Source of the DNA: Pseudoalteromonas ostreae
GTDB taxonomy: Bacteria; Pseudomonadota; Gammaproteobacteria; Enterobacterales; Alteromonadaceae
Assembly (NCBI RefSeq): GCF_018069805.1
Contig: NZ_JAGPYN010000023.1
Coordinates: 1-64,000 of the forward strand
Direction of reading: 5' to 3'
DNA length: 64,000 nt
Below the pieces are notes generated by a model, which worked only from the letters and a program-made list of their open reading frames with translations, was not told the DNA's origin and did no database searches. The first letter of the stretch is position 1, and each line of letters begins with the position of its first letter. Shown piece after piece: positions 26,663-34,955 of this stretch. The position numbers and the translations under genes were made by a program.

Positions 26663-27844
26663 GTGGTTGATCTAAACGGACGTATTAGAAGAGTATCTGA
26701 TAAAGCTTCCGCAAATGAAAAGGCTATTAAAGAAATCAAAGATAGCTTGAAACCTGCTAAAAAAAGAGAACAACTCAAAATAGGTATATGGCCTGTTTGC
26801 GCTTACCACGCTCAAATGGAGCCCGAGCTAAAATCAAAAACGATCTTAACTGACTCTACTTGGGAGTATGTTGAGATTTATTTAAAACAAAAATCAGATG
26901 GTTCAGTAAAGCACAAAAATGCTATTTTTTATTGGCAACAAGCACGGAATTTTTATCAAGCAACTAAGTCACTAGATAACAATTCAAAACCATTGACCAC
27001 TTACTATTGTTTTCTTAATGCGTCAAAAGCACTTTTAGAGATTAAGAATATTCCTTATGACTTTTCTCATGGAGTTTCAGGGCGAAGCGAAAAAGGTCAT
27101 AATAATATAAAAAATGAATTCGTTAGGCTTAAGACCAAAGGTGTTTTGTCTGGGTTGTGTTCATATTTTGAGGAGGCTGTTGTTCCTCAATCGGAAGATG
27201 AACCCCATGAAGAATACTCGCTTAAAGACGTGTTTTATAATTTGGCGTATATACATCGTTCGTACAATGTAACTTATCCTAATCAAACTGAGTTATTTAT
27301 ACCTATATTGAATCCTAAAATAGTTAAGGACAAAACTAAAAACAAAGCATGGATGCAATTTGAATTAGAACCAGAACATTCCAACAAAGCAACCCTGACT
27401 AGGCTTGAATCCTTAAAATATGAATTGGAAGTTATAGCTGAGAATGATGAAAATTATACAATTCGTCATAAGCGGAGATTTAAATGGGATGTTGCTCGCA
27501 ATAACCCAGATACAGACAACTTAAATAGACTGAATCATTATTTAAAAGCTCGCCGAAAAGAGCTTCAGTATATTTATAGTGCAAATGAGCTCTGGTATAT
27601 AAAGCGAAAAGATTTAACTGCTGACTCTATAATTAATCGTAATCCACTTGTCTTATCTTATGCCGCAATGCATCGTTTGAGTGAATTAGCTAGGTACCAG
27701 CCAAACGTTTTGAAATCTCATTTGGAAAAAGATGCTTCATGGCTTCTAAATGAGTTTATTGAGAAATCTATAGTACAGTTTATAGATCAAGTTTCTTCTG
27801 AAATAACGGGGAATAAATTTCGAATTACAGGGTTTCGCTCATAA
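26663..27844 (+). CDS. Cassette 2: YaaC-like protein
   Basis: A 393-residue soluble protein with a GTG start (AAGGA upstream); an overlapping ATG two bases earlier stops at once. The segment FYWQQARNFYQATKSL (about residues 88-103), SKPLTTYYCFLNASKALL (about 108-125), a following SHGV, and the C-terminal RNPLVLSYAAMHRLSELARYQP agree with the YaaC-like family pattern as I remember it. The biochemical role of the family is unknown; members turn up in accessory and defence regions. It is an integron cassette gene with the same orientation as the others. Confidence 0.72.
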   Translation: MVDLNGRIRRVSDKASANEKAIKEIKDSLKPAKKREQLKIGIWPVCAYHAQMEPELKSKTILTDSTWEYVEIYLKQKSDGSVKHKNAIFYWQQARNFYQATKSLDNNSKPLTTYYCFLNASKALLEIKNIPYDFSHGVSGRSEKGHNNIKNEFVRLKTKGVLSGLCSYFEEAVVPQSEDEPHEEYSLKDVFYNLAYIHRSYNVTYPNQTELFIPILNPKIVKDKTKNKAWMQFELEPEHSNKATLTRLESLKYELEVIAENDENYTIRHKRRFKWDVARNNPDTDNLNRLNHYLKARRKELQYIYSANELWYIKRKDLTADSIINRNPLVLSYAAMHRLSELARYQPNVLKSHLEKDASWLLNEFIEKSIVQFIDQVSSEITGNKFRITGFRS

Positions 27845-27854
27845 AGTAAGCCTA

Positions 27855-27955
27855 ACCTAACAAGCGCCTCAACGAAGGACGCAAAAAGCTTGGCTTTCGT
27901 CACTTCGTTCCTTATTTTAGCCAAGCTTTATGCGCCTGTTAGGCGGGCGTTAGGC
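27855..27955 (+). repeat. Integron attC recombination site 2 (101 bp)
   Basis: Runs from ACCTAAC to GTTAGGC. Inner arms GCGCCT/AGGCG and the central AGCTTGGCT ... AGCCAAGCT palindrome are clear. It lies 10 bases after the cassette 2 stop. A misleading frame that extends cassette 3 upstream crosses this site. Confidence 0.9.
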
Positions 27956-27973
27956 ATTTTGGAAGTTTGTCAT

Positions 27974-28429
27974 ATGAAAATTCGTAAGTATTTAGAAAAA
28001 GATTGGTCTCGTATTTGTCATATACATGACTTGGCTCGTTTAGATGAGTTACGTGGTGCATCGCTGGAGGATGCATTTTTACCACTAGAAGTTGCAGCAA
28101 AAAATGAAAATATTTTTGAATATGATTTGCTAGTAGCAGAGCATAATGGAGTTGTTGCTGGATTTATAGCTTATGATGAGGAGGAAATAGCTTGGCTTTA
28201 TGTAGATCCAACCTTATATCGCATTGGTATTGGAAAAGCATTGGTTAAAGCTGTTATTGAAGCGTCGTCTAGTGCATTTACGATTGAGGTACTAAAAGGG
28301 AATTCAGCAGCATTACAGTTTTACCTGAATGCAGGGTTTTCAATGGTAGAAACTCATAGCGGTGTGATGCCAGGTAATGAGAGGTTTGATGTAACAGTAC
28401 ATAAACTGTGTAATGCTAGAAATGCCTAA
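27974..28429 (+). CDS. Cassette 3: GNAT family N-acetyltransferase
   Basis: A 151-residue acetyl-CoA-dependent acetyltransferase. Motif A is visible as LYVDPTLYRIGIGKALVKAV (the acetyl-CoA pyrophosphate loop RxGIGK) and motif B as EVLKGNSAALQFYLNAGF. ATG 27974 is the start; the longer frame from 27890 would translate attC DNA. The stop codon falls in the next attC core. The substrate is not identifiable; GNAT genes are frequent cassette cargo. Confidence 0.88.
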   Translation: MKIRKYLEKDWSRICHIHDLARLDELRGASLEDAFLPLEVAAKNENIFEYDLLVAEHNGVVAGFIAYDEEEIAWLYVDPTLYRIGIGKALVKAVIEASSSAFTIEVLKGNSAALQFYLNAGFSMVETHSGVMPGNERFDVTVHKLCNARNA

Positions 28430-28524
28430 CAAGCTGTTAAACAAGGACAAAAAACAGTTGGTTTTTGCTCCTTCGTCGCTTATTTTAACCAACTATTTTA
28501 TTGCCTGTTAACTGGGCGTTAGGC
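28424..28524 (+). repeat. Integron attC recombination site 3 (101 bp)
   Basis: Runs from GCCTAAC to GTTAGGC with inner arms (GCTGTTAAAC against CTGTTAACTGG) and a central palindrome (AGTTGGTT ... AACCAACT). It is very similar to site 1, which points to one cassette pool. Confidence 0.9.
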
Positions 28525-28540
28525 ATCACGGAGGATCCAT

Positions 28541-28999
28541 ATGCATCTTGCACAATTGAATATAGCCAAAGCTAAATACTCTTTAGAGGCTCCTGAAATT
28601 AAAGAATTCGTTGATAATTTAGAACCTGTTAATAATTTAGCAGAATCAAGCAGTGGATTTATATGGCGCTTGAAGGATGAAGATGGAGATGCAACGAATA
28701 TCCAAGCGTTTTCTGACCCTAATATTATCGTAAATATGTCAGTTTGGGATTCAGTAGATGCTCTGAAAAACCTTATGTTCAGAACTCATCATAGAGATTT
28801 CCTGCGTCGCAAAAAAGAGTGGTTTCATAATATTCCAGAAGATAGTTATGTTTTATGGTGGGTTCCGGTAGGTCATATTCCTACAATTGAAGAAGCTGTA
28901 GAAAAACTGGAATATTTACGAAGTAATGGTGATACACCCAGTGCATTTTCTTTTAAAAGTAATTTTAGCGTAGCTGAGTATAGAGAATGTAATGCCTAA
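28541..28999 (+). CDS. Cassette 4: DUF3291 family protein
   Basis: A 152-residue protein with the DUF3291 pattern: LAQLNIAKAKY at the N-terminus, then SSGFIWRLKDEDGDATNI, IVNMSVWDSVDAL and WWVPVGHIPTIEEA. The family has a dimeric alpha/beta-barrel-like appearance related to antibiotic-biosynthesis monooxygenase folds; activity is unknown. GGAGG lies 7 bases before the ATG. The stop overlaps the GCCTAAC of the truncated fourth attC. Confidence 0.85.
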   Translation: MHLAQLNIAKAKYSLEAPEIKEFVDNLEPVNNLAESSSGFIWRLKDEDGDATNIQAFSDPNIIVNMSVWDSVDALKNLMFRTHHRDFLRRKKEWFHNIPEDSYVLWWVPVGHIPTIEEAVEKLEYLRSNGDTPSAFSFKSNFSVAEYRECNA

Positions 29000-29004
29000 C
29001 AAGT
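28994..29004 (+). repeat. Truncated attC site 4 (left end only)
   Basis: GCCTAACAAGT begins like the other attC sites, then the sequence departs completely from the attC pattern. No GTTAGGC partner is seen in the following 850 bases. The break marks the end of the cassette cluster and the probable end of the IS110-type element. Confidence 0.75.
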
Positions 29005-29615
29005 GACTATGGTGTCAATTCCTAATTTTAAACCATTTCAGGATCCCACAATACACCATCTCTCACCATTGAATTTATTATCACTACCAGCTTTCGTATA
29101 CACGCAATGATGGCTACTTTTTTAGGTTTTCCTGCTGCAACCATTCGTTGGTAAATTTCTTTAAATTTAGGGTTGCATTGGATAGCTGACATCATAATAA
29201 AGCTATATTTTTGCAAGGCGTATACTATAGGTCCTTTATTTAACTCAACTGCAACAGCAATATTGCCTTTTACTTTTTTATGTAATGCCTCAACCCAATC
29301 ATTAATTGATTCAGGTGAGTGAGAAATTACGCTGAACGCCCGAGACTCTTTGTCTTTAACCTGCACACAAATATCATGTTTTTTATCAGCCCAATCAAGG
29401 CCAACATATGCAGAAAAGTTATCATTTTTAGTATTCATGCCAAATCTCCGATTATTGAAATTTGTTATGCATTCTTTACTCTTCGAAAGAAATATAGACT
29501 GCGTTTATAAGGCAAGCCCTGAGTATTCGTTTTGAGTAAAGTAACTCAATACTTCGAAAGAAAAGCGGTGATCATTAAATGATGCTGGCACAATATTCGT
29601 AAGTAAAGAGCACAT
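29005..29615 (-). mobile_element. Remnant of an IS110-family insertion sequence in an attC
   Basis: The left limit is placed at the break in attC site 4; the right limit is uncertain. IS110 elements lack obvious terminal inverted repeats and carry a noncoding region upstream of the transposase start that encodes a bridge RNA in characterised members. Here 29439-29615 would be that region; it has two direct copies of CTTCGAAAGAAA (about 29483 and 29561). Some IS110/IS1111 relatives are known to target attC sites. Confidence 0.5.
29028..29438 (-). pseudogene. IS110-family transposase with internal deletion
   Basis: A 136-codon open frame that fuses the two ends of an IS110 transposase (normally about 320-340 aa). 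Residues 10-75 are the start of the DEDD RuvC-like domain (YVGLDWADKKHDICV, then VAVELNKGPIVYAL). After about residue 85 it jumps to the conserved C-terminal tail (YQRMVAAGKPKKVAIIACIRKL). The remaining DEDD acids and the catalytic-serine region are missing, so it should be inactive. It lies on the minus strand, opposite to the cassettes, starting 24 bases from the broken attC. Confidence 0.82.
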
Positions 29616-29846
29616 AACCTCAACAATTCAAAGTATAGATTATTAAGGTTCAAAGACTATATCTTGGTACATATGCGATTTTCAGATTTGATTGAGTCCG
29701 TTAATCACACCTGTTAATCGAATCTGACAGATCAAGTTAAGACTTATTCACTTTTATCTGGCGCGACTAAGGAATTTAAGACCATCTTCTTTCGAAGCTG
29801 GAGCTGTTATTACAAATTGATTAGAGATTTAAATTTACCTTAAATA
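29616..29846. other. Intergenic stretch, no gene seen
   Basis: No supported ORF. Contains an inverted copy of the TTTCGAAG word (about 29788-29797) also found upstream of the IS110 transposase, so it may still be element-related or be old flank. It ends at the 3' side of the CHMI-like gene. Confidence 0.4.
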
Positions 29847-30176
29847 TTAACACTTACGGTAAATTTCGTGCTGCATATCATGTACGTTGACACTTAAACT
29901 GTCAGAGTCCCGACAATAAATTTGCAAGCAATGCAGTAAGCTTTCACTGAGCTGCTGTTTTTGTTCAATACTGCGCCCAGCCATAATATGCACAGCAATA
30001 TGGATAAAGCCCTCCTTACCATCGCCCAGCTGATAATGGGTGTAGGCTATAGCGCGGGTTTTGATTGTTGGCAGTTCAAACAAGCCGGTCGCAAATGCTG
30101 CATTGTGTATTTTTTCAACCAATACTTGCGGTAACACGGGTAAATCTTCTGAGTGCTCAATAATAATATGCGGCAT
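29847..30176 (-). CDS. 5-carboxymethyl-2-hydroxymuconate isomerase family tautomerase
   Basis: A 109-residue member of the tautomerase superfamily. Met is followed by Pro (MPHIIIEHSEDL), the N-terminal catalytic Pro of these enzymes. TRAIAYTHYQLGDG and HIAVHIMAGRS match the CHMI pattern. Homoprotocatechuate pathway genes are not nearby, so the natural substrate is open. It is 16 bases downstream of, and on the same strand as, the outer-membrane protein gene. Confidence 0.82.
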   Translation of the reverse strand: MPHIIIEHSEDLPVLPQVLVEKIHNAAFATGLFELPTIKTRAIAYTHYQLGDGKEGFIHIAVHIMAGRSIEQKQQLSESLLHCLQIYCRDSDSLSVNVHDMQHEIYRKC

Positions 30177-30192
30177 GATCTTGTTACTTCTC

Positions 30193-30780
30193 TTAGAAAC
30201 GGTATGTGAAGCCTAAGCTTGTTTGAAATTGATTAAGTACGTCACCATCAAAATGCCATAAACATTGATTGTCTTCATCTGTGGGTAATGTACAAGAAAC
30301 GTTACTAGCATTATTAACGATAGTTGCCAGCCAGCGAGTTTCAAATAAAACCCGTGCTTGGTCGTTAAATAGGTATTCAAACCCACCATATAAACCACTG
30401 GCAAAGAAGATATCTGAGCTGGCAAAATTAGGCTTTACATAGTTCGCGCCAATTTGTGCACCAACATAGCCGTTAACACGGTTGCCTAAAGGGACTTCAA
30501 CGGCACTTTGAAACAAAAAATACTGCATTTCTACATCTAACTCAGGTGATGATTGAAAGTCACTTTTTGTATTGGAAAAATAAAAACCATAACGAGCAGA
30601 GTCGATAGTTCTATCAATACTAAAAGCCAGATGATTACTATCTTCAAGTTCAATCGCTAAGCCTTCTTCGGTCTGTAATGATTGATTAAAACTTTTACCC
30701 GTGTAAACACTGAGTGAGTAACCAGCGACTGCGCCGTGACTTATTAGCAGTAAACAAAGTAATGAGAATACTTTTTTCAT
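30193..30780 (-). CDS. Small outer-membrane beta-barrel protein
   Basis: A 195-residue protein with a signal peptide (about residues 1-19, ending VAG). The mature part alternates polar and hydrophobic residues as in an eight-strand barrel and ends with a terminal Phe (TYRF). Two Cys residues near the C-terminus (SCTLPTDEDNQC) may form a loop disulfide. Function unknown; likely co-transcribed with the tautomerase gene. Confidence 0.72.
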   Translation of the reverse strand: MKKVFSLLCLLLISHGAVAGYSLSVYTGKSFNQSLQTEEGLAIELEDSNHLAFSIDRTIDSARYGFYFSNTKSDFQSSPELDVEMQYFLFQSAVEVPLGNRVNGYVGAQIGANYVKPNFASSDIFFASGLYGGFEYLFNDQARVLFETRWLATIVNNASNVSCTLPTDEDNQCLWHFDGDVLNQFQTSLGFTYRF

Positions 30781-30885
30781 TGTGTCGGTGCTCGTTGTTG
30801 TGATTAATTTAAGTTAGTATTGAAACATAGCTGAATATTAAATGTAAGCCACGAATCGTTTACCCCTACATGGAGCAAGTAATAT

Positions 30886-31356
30886 ATGAAACCTATAATG
30901 ATAGGCGTATTGACAGGTTTATTGATCACCTTAGCGGGCTGCTCTGATGATGTTGCATCAGTTAGTTTGGGATTATTTACCACTAAAGATATTAAAGTTA
31001 ACTCGCAACAAGACCCGTTAGTAAAAGGCGTAACCTGTCATATTAGCCATATCGAAGCAAACTTAGATTTTGCTGATCCTTCTGATATGTCTATTTCGTG
31101 TCGCCAAACAGGACCAATTACTGCCGACCAATTACAAGCGATTGACCGTAGTAAGTCGGGTGAGGTGGTATTTAAATCATCAAAAAGTATTTTATTTAAA
31201 TCATTAAAAGTGCGTCGAATTTATGATGCGCAAACGCGAACTCTGTTATATCTGTCGTATTCAACTAAAGAGTCAACCGGCAGTCATCATCATGCGTTAT
31301 CCACTGTGCCATTGTATAACACCCAAGCATGGGCGTGGGCACAAGAGCAAGAATAA
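30886..31356 (+). CDS. creA: CreA family lipoprotein
   Basis: A 156-residue protein with a lipobox (LAGC, Cys19). The landmarks KDIKVNSQQDPLVKGVTCHIS, SISCRQTG, GEVVFKSSKSILFKSLKVRRIYDA (residues about 35-120) match CreA closely. Function is unknown in all species that I know of. GGAG precedes the ATG with a rather long gap. It heads a run of plus-strand genes to 35879. Confidence 0.85.
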   Translation: MKPIMIGVLTGLLITLAGCSDDVASVSLGLFTTKDIKVNSQQDPLVKGVTCHISHIEANLDFADPSDMSISCRQTGPITADQLQAIDRSKSGEVVFKSSKSILFKSLKVRRIYDAQTRTLLYLSYSTKESTGSHHHALSTVPLYNTQAWAWAQEQE

Positions 31357-31371
31357 GCAAAAGAGCAAACT

Positions 31372-32154
31372 ATGTTAGCGTTATTTAAAAGCAAACCTTT
31401 ATTAGATGAACAAGAGCAGCAATGGCTGATTGATACTTTTGTGTGGGCGGTGGAAAATTTTGACAGCGATTATTTCATTAATAACTCGCAATTAGTTTTG
31501 CCAAACCACCAATGCTTTCCCGATGCGGTTTCAAGCATTGAAGAAATGGCCAGTAAAGTGTTTGAGCGAGTAGTTAGCTATTCGGGGCTGCAAGCTTGGC
31601 CAATTACGCTGGTGGCTCCACAGCAATTGCAGCCGCAAGTATTTCCTCATTTTGCTTTTAGCAATCAGTTACGTGGTGATAATAGCCAATTAATAGTGCC
31701 GCCAAGCCATACGGTTAATGTGTCATTTAATCCAAATCAAATTAATCAGCCACAAGATTTAGTGGCCAGTTTTGCCGGTACTTTAGCGACAATTATGATC
31801 CACCATGTGGGCGTGTTACCACCAGGCGGTAAAGAGTTTTTACCACAGGCCGCCGATGCCGTGGCATGTTTTTTAGGTTTTGGGGTAATGATGAGCAATA
31901 CGGTGTATCAGTTTAAAGGGGGCTGTGGCTCGTGTTACAACCCCTATGCGAACAGGCAAGCTACACTTAGTGAACCGCAAACCTTATTTATGCATGCCCT
32001 TATTTGCCACTTTAAAGGCTATAAAGATTCTAAAAAGCATTTAAAGCCGCACTTACGCAGCCAATTCAAAAAGGCGCAAAAAGAAATTAAAGCCTTAGTT
32101 AATAGTACTGCTAATCCGTTGTTGTTAGCGCTTGATGATAAAAAAGCGGGGTAA
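31372..32154 (+). CDS. Conserved hypothetical protein
   Basis: A 260-residue soluble protein, no signal peptide. The N-terminal third includes LVLPNHQCFPDAVSSIEEMASKVFERV-like helical sequence (around residues 40-70), and there is a Cys-rich loop GGCGSCYNPYAN near residue 183 followed by a basic helical tail (SKKHLKPHLRSQFKKA). I do not recognise the family. It sits 15 bases after creA and 2 bases before the LysE-type exporter, so it belongs to the same transcription unit. Confidence 0.7.
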   Translation: MLALFKSKPLLDEQEQQWLIDTFVWAVENFDSDYFINNSQLVLPNHQCFPDAVSSIEEMASKVFERVVSYSGLQAWPITLVAPQQLQPQVFPHFAFSNQLRGDNSQLIVPPSHTVNVSFNPNQINQPQDLVASFAGTLATIMIHHVGVLPPGGKEFLPQAADAVACFLGFGVMMSNTVYQFKGGCGSCYNPYANRQATLSEPQTLFMHALICHFKGYKDSKKHLKPHLRSQFKKAQKEIKALVNSTANPLLLALDDKKAG

Positions 32155-32156
32155 TC

Positions 32157-32780
32157 GTGGCTTATTTAGATGAGTTTTTATTGATTGCACTGGCGCACTT
32201 TTTTGCTGTAGCAAGCCCCGGCCCAGATTTTGCCATTGTGCTTAAACAAAGTGTTCAGCAGGGGCGTCGTAATGCATTGTGGACCAGCTTTGGGGTAGGC
32301 CTGGCTATTTTATTACATGTTAGTTATTGCTTGCTCGGGGTTGCGGTTTTATTAACGCAATCACCAAACGTATTTATGGCATTAAAATATTTAGCGGGTG
32401 CATACTTGGCCTACATTGGTGTGCAAGCGCTTAGAAGTGCTAGACCGGCGCCAGCGCAGCAAGAAACTGTTTTTCAATCTCAAGGTGTTGAATCCAGTTG
32501 GATTGCATTTCGTCGCGGCTTTTTAACCAATGCGTTAAACCCAAAAGCCACGTTATTTTTTATGTCGTTGTTTACTTTAGTGATCAGCCAATCAACGCCA
32601 TTAATTGTGCAAGCATGCTATGGGCTGTATATGGCATTAGCAACGTGGGCGTGGTTTTCGTTTCTATCCTTGGTGCTATCAAAGCCTAGTGTTCGCGGTT
32701 TTTTTCAAAAAAGTGGCTATTGGTTTGACCGTGGTATTGGCGTGATTTTGATCGCTCTAGCAATAAGAATTGTAGTGTAA
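32157..32780 (+). CDS. LysE/RhtB family amino-acid exporter
   Basis: A 207-residue inner-membrane protein with six hydrophobic segments. The N-terminal ASPGPDFAIVLKQSVQQGRR is the LysE/RhtB signature, and FRRGFLTNALNPKATLFF is the second conserved loop. It should export amino acids or homoserine lactone-like compounds by proton antiport; the substrate cannot be told. The start is GTG with AGCGGGG upstream, two bases after the preceding stop. Confidence 0.88.
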   Translation: MAYLDEFLLIALAHFFAVASPGPDFAIVLKQSVQQGRRNALWTSFGVGLAILLHVSYCLLGVAVLLTQSPNVFMALKYLAGAYLAYIGVQALRSARPAPAQQETVFQSQGVESSWIAFRRGFLTNALNPKATLFFMSLFTLVISQSTPLIVQACYGLYMALATWAWFSFLSLVLSKPSVRGFFQKSGYWFDRGIGVILIALAIRIVV

Positions 32781-32814
32781 GTGTTGTTTTAACAGAAATC
32801 TGTAGTAGGTGAAT

Positions 32815-33309
32815 ATGGCTGTATATAATTTTTCGTTTGGTTCAAATATGTCGTCGAGTCGTTTGTTGGCGCGTTTACCAAACGCTACTCGTATTGGTAC
32901 GGCAATACTAGCCGGTTACGAGTTAACCTTTGATATGGTAAGTACTGATGGCTCAGGAAAAGGCAATGTACGCTCATCAAATGATAAGAACGCGCAAGTA
33001 TATGGCGTGGTATATCAACTCAATGACGCAGAAAAAACGATTTTAGACGCCATCGAAGGGCCTCGTTATGACTGCATAGATATTCAAGTAACATTACTTG
33101 ATGGGCAAAAAGTAGCGGCGCATTGTTATATTGCCAACACCACTGATGCGCAGATACTGCCTTACGATTGGTATATGCAGCACGTTCATCGCGGTGCGCT
33201 TGAAGCTGGTGTGCCTAATGCGTACAGTGATGCCATAAAGTCTCGGCCAACCTGCCAAGATAGCGACAGTGCGCGTGCAGCCATTGAGTTTGCTGTACAT
33301 CAAAAATAA
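32815..33309 (+). CDS. Gamma-glutamylcyclotransferase-like protein (AIG2/GGCT)
   Basis: A 164-residue protein with the GGCT fold. YNFSFGSNM (residues 4-12) is the substrate-binding YGSN loop and DAIEGPRYDC has the catalytic Glu. It probably forms 5-oxoproline from gamma-glutamyl amines or peptides. ATG 32815 is preferred over an in-frame GTG two codons earlier because AGGTGA spaces better. It lies in the creA-led plus-strand cluster. Confidence 0.85.
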   Translation: MAVYNFSFGSNMSSSRLLARLPNATRIGTAILAGYELTFDMVSTDGSGKGNVRSSNDKNAQVYGVVYQLNDAEKTILDAIEGPRYDCIDIQVTLLDGQKVAAHCYIANTTDAQILPYDWYMQHVHRGALEAGVPNAYSDAIKSRPTCQDSDSARAAIEFAVHQK

Positions 33310-33338
33310 AAACTAAAATGATAACTCCAAGGATTGTT

Positions 33339-34883
33339 ATGAAATTAACTAAACTAGCTATTGCGGCCACCTTATTAGCAGGCTGTGCATTTAATAGCTA
33401 CGCCGATATTGATACCAAGCACATCAATCAAGTGATTGAAAATTCAATGGCGCGCTTTGATGTGCCGGGTATGGCCGTGGCGATTGTTGAAAACGATAAA
33501 GTTATTTTTGCTAAAGGCTTTGGTGTTAGTAACTTAGATACTGGTAGTAAGGTGAATAAAGATACCTTATTTGGTATTGCATCAAATACTAAAGCATTTA
33601 CGGTTGCTGCATTGGCAAAATTAGTTGATGAAGAAAAGCTTAGTTGGGATGACAAGGTAATTGATCACCTTCCTGAGTTTCGTTTATATGACCCTTATGT
33701 AACCCGCGAAATGACGATCCGTGATTTATTAAGTCACCGCAGTGGTTTAGGGCTAGGCCAAGGGGATTTAATGATTTGGCCTGACACCGATAAATCAATC
33801 GAAGAAATTCTCGCAGGCCTTAAATATTTAAAACCAGCTAGTAGCTTTCGCAGCACATACGCTTATAACAACTTGATGTTTGTGACCGCTGGCGAGGTAG
33901 TCGCGCGGGTCTCAGGTATGAGCTGGAATGATTATATCGAAAAGAATATTCTCCAGCCTTTGCACATGGATAACTCACGCGCCGGTTTTTCGCGTATTCC
34001 AAAAAGTAATAAAAACTGGGCAACGGGTCATATTCCTATGGATGGTCAATTACATCCATTTTTCGTTAATTACTTAGAGGATTTTCGTGGTGCCGGCGCG
34101 ATTGCATCCAGTGTGAATGATATGAGCCAATGGCTACGTACACAATTAGCCCATGGTAAAATGCCAAATGGCGAGCAGTTGTTTAGTGAAAAACAACAAG
34201 AGCAAATGTGGCATCCACATATTACCTCACTGGCGTCAAAAAGCGCTTATGAGGCTTATCATCAGCAATTTAGAGGTTATGGTTTAGGTTGGAGCATTGA
34301 AGACTACCACGGTATTAAAAAATTAGGCCATGGTGGTGGTATTTTAGGAATGGTATCGCAGGTGACGTTATTGCCTGAGAAAAACCTCGGGATTGTTATT
34401 TTATCTAATCAGCAAGCATTCGGTGCGCTCTCAGCTATTACTCATGAAGTGCTTGAAGACGCCCTTGAACTTGAAGATAAAGATTGGGTAGCAGAGTTGG
34501 CTAAAAAGCATTTTGAAGGTAAGCAAAAAGCGTATGCTAATGCTAAGCCGGACGCTCCTGCAGACTATCAACCACAGTTACCAAATATTAGTTACACCGG
34601 CACCTTACACGATGATTGGTATGGTGATGTTATTATTGAAGAGCTAGACGGTAAGCTACGTATTGATTTTACGCATACCAAACGTTTAAAAGGGCAGCTT
34701 GAACATTACACTGGCAACACATTTATCGTCAAGTGGGATGAAAAGCTACTCGAAGCTGATGCGTATATTAGCTTTGATATGAGCACTAAAAATCGTGTTA
34801 ATGAAGCGACAATGCGTGCAGTATCAACAGCAGTGACTGATTTCAGTTTTGATTTTAGAAATCTTCATTTGCAAGCTAAATAG
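33339..34883 (+). CDS. Serine hydrolase, beta-lactamase/penicillin-binding family, with DUF3471
   Basis: A 514-residue exported enzyme. The N-terminus has a lipobox-like LAGC (Cys16) but also a possible signal-peptidase I site (SYA-D), so it is a lipoprotein or soluble in the periplasm. SxxK is SNTK (within GIASNTKAFT), YxN is YNN (AYNNLM), and HGGG is the KTG-box equivalent. After about residue 390 a C-terminal DUF3471-like domain follows. It resembles class C beta-lactamase-like esterases or D-aminopeptidases rather than a resistance enzyme. AGGA sits before ATG 33339; an upstream ATG at 33318 is poorer. Confidence 0.87.
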   Translation: MKLTKLAIAATLLAGCAFNSYADIDTKHINQVIENSMARFDVPGMAVAIVENDKVIFAKGFGVSNLDTGSKVNKDTLFGIASNTKAFTVAALAKLVDEEKLSWDDKVIDHLPEFRLYDPYVTREMTIRDLLSHRSGLGLGQGDLMIWPDTDKSIEEILAGLKYLKPASSFRSTYAYNNLMFVTAGEVVARVSGMSWNDYIEKNILQPLHMDNSRAGFSRIPKSNKNWATGHIPMDGQLHPFFVNYLEDFRGAGAIASSVNDMSQWLRTQLAHGKMPNGEQLFSEKQQEQMWHPHITSLASKSAYEAYHQQFRGYGLGWSIEDYHGIKKLGHGGGILGMVSQVTLLPEKNLGIVILSNQQAFGALSAITHEVLEDALELEDKDWVAELAKKHFEGKQKAYANAKPDAPADYQPQLPNISYTGTLHDDWYGDVIIEELDGKLRIDFTHTKRLKGQLEHYTGNTFIVKWDEKLLEADAYISFDMSTKNRVNEATMRAVSTAVTDFSFDFRNLHLQAK

Positions 34884-34955
34884 TAAACCAAAGTCGCAAA
34901 GCCATCAAAGGGTAGCTTTGTTATAGTTACAGTCGTTAACTCATTTGGAGCATTT

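Noticed and set aside
27890..27973. N-terminal extension of the GNAT cassette gene
   Set aside because: The extension translates attC DNA; the ATG at 27974 lies just after the site and gives a normal GNAT length.
33339..34883. Antibiotic-resistance beta-lactamase
   Set aside because: The SxxK/YxN/HGG pattern and C-terminal DUF3471-type domain point to a broad serine hydrolase of the class C fold; nothing indicates drug resistance.
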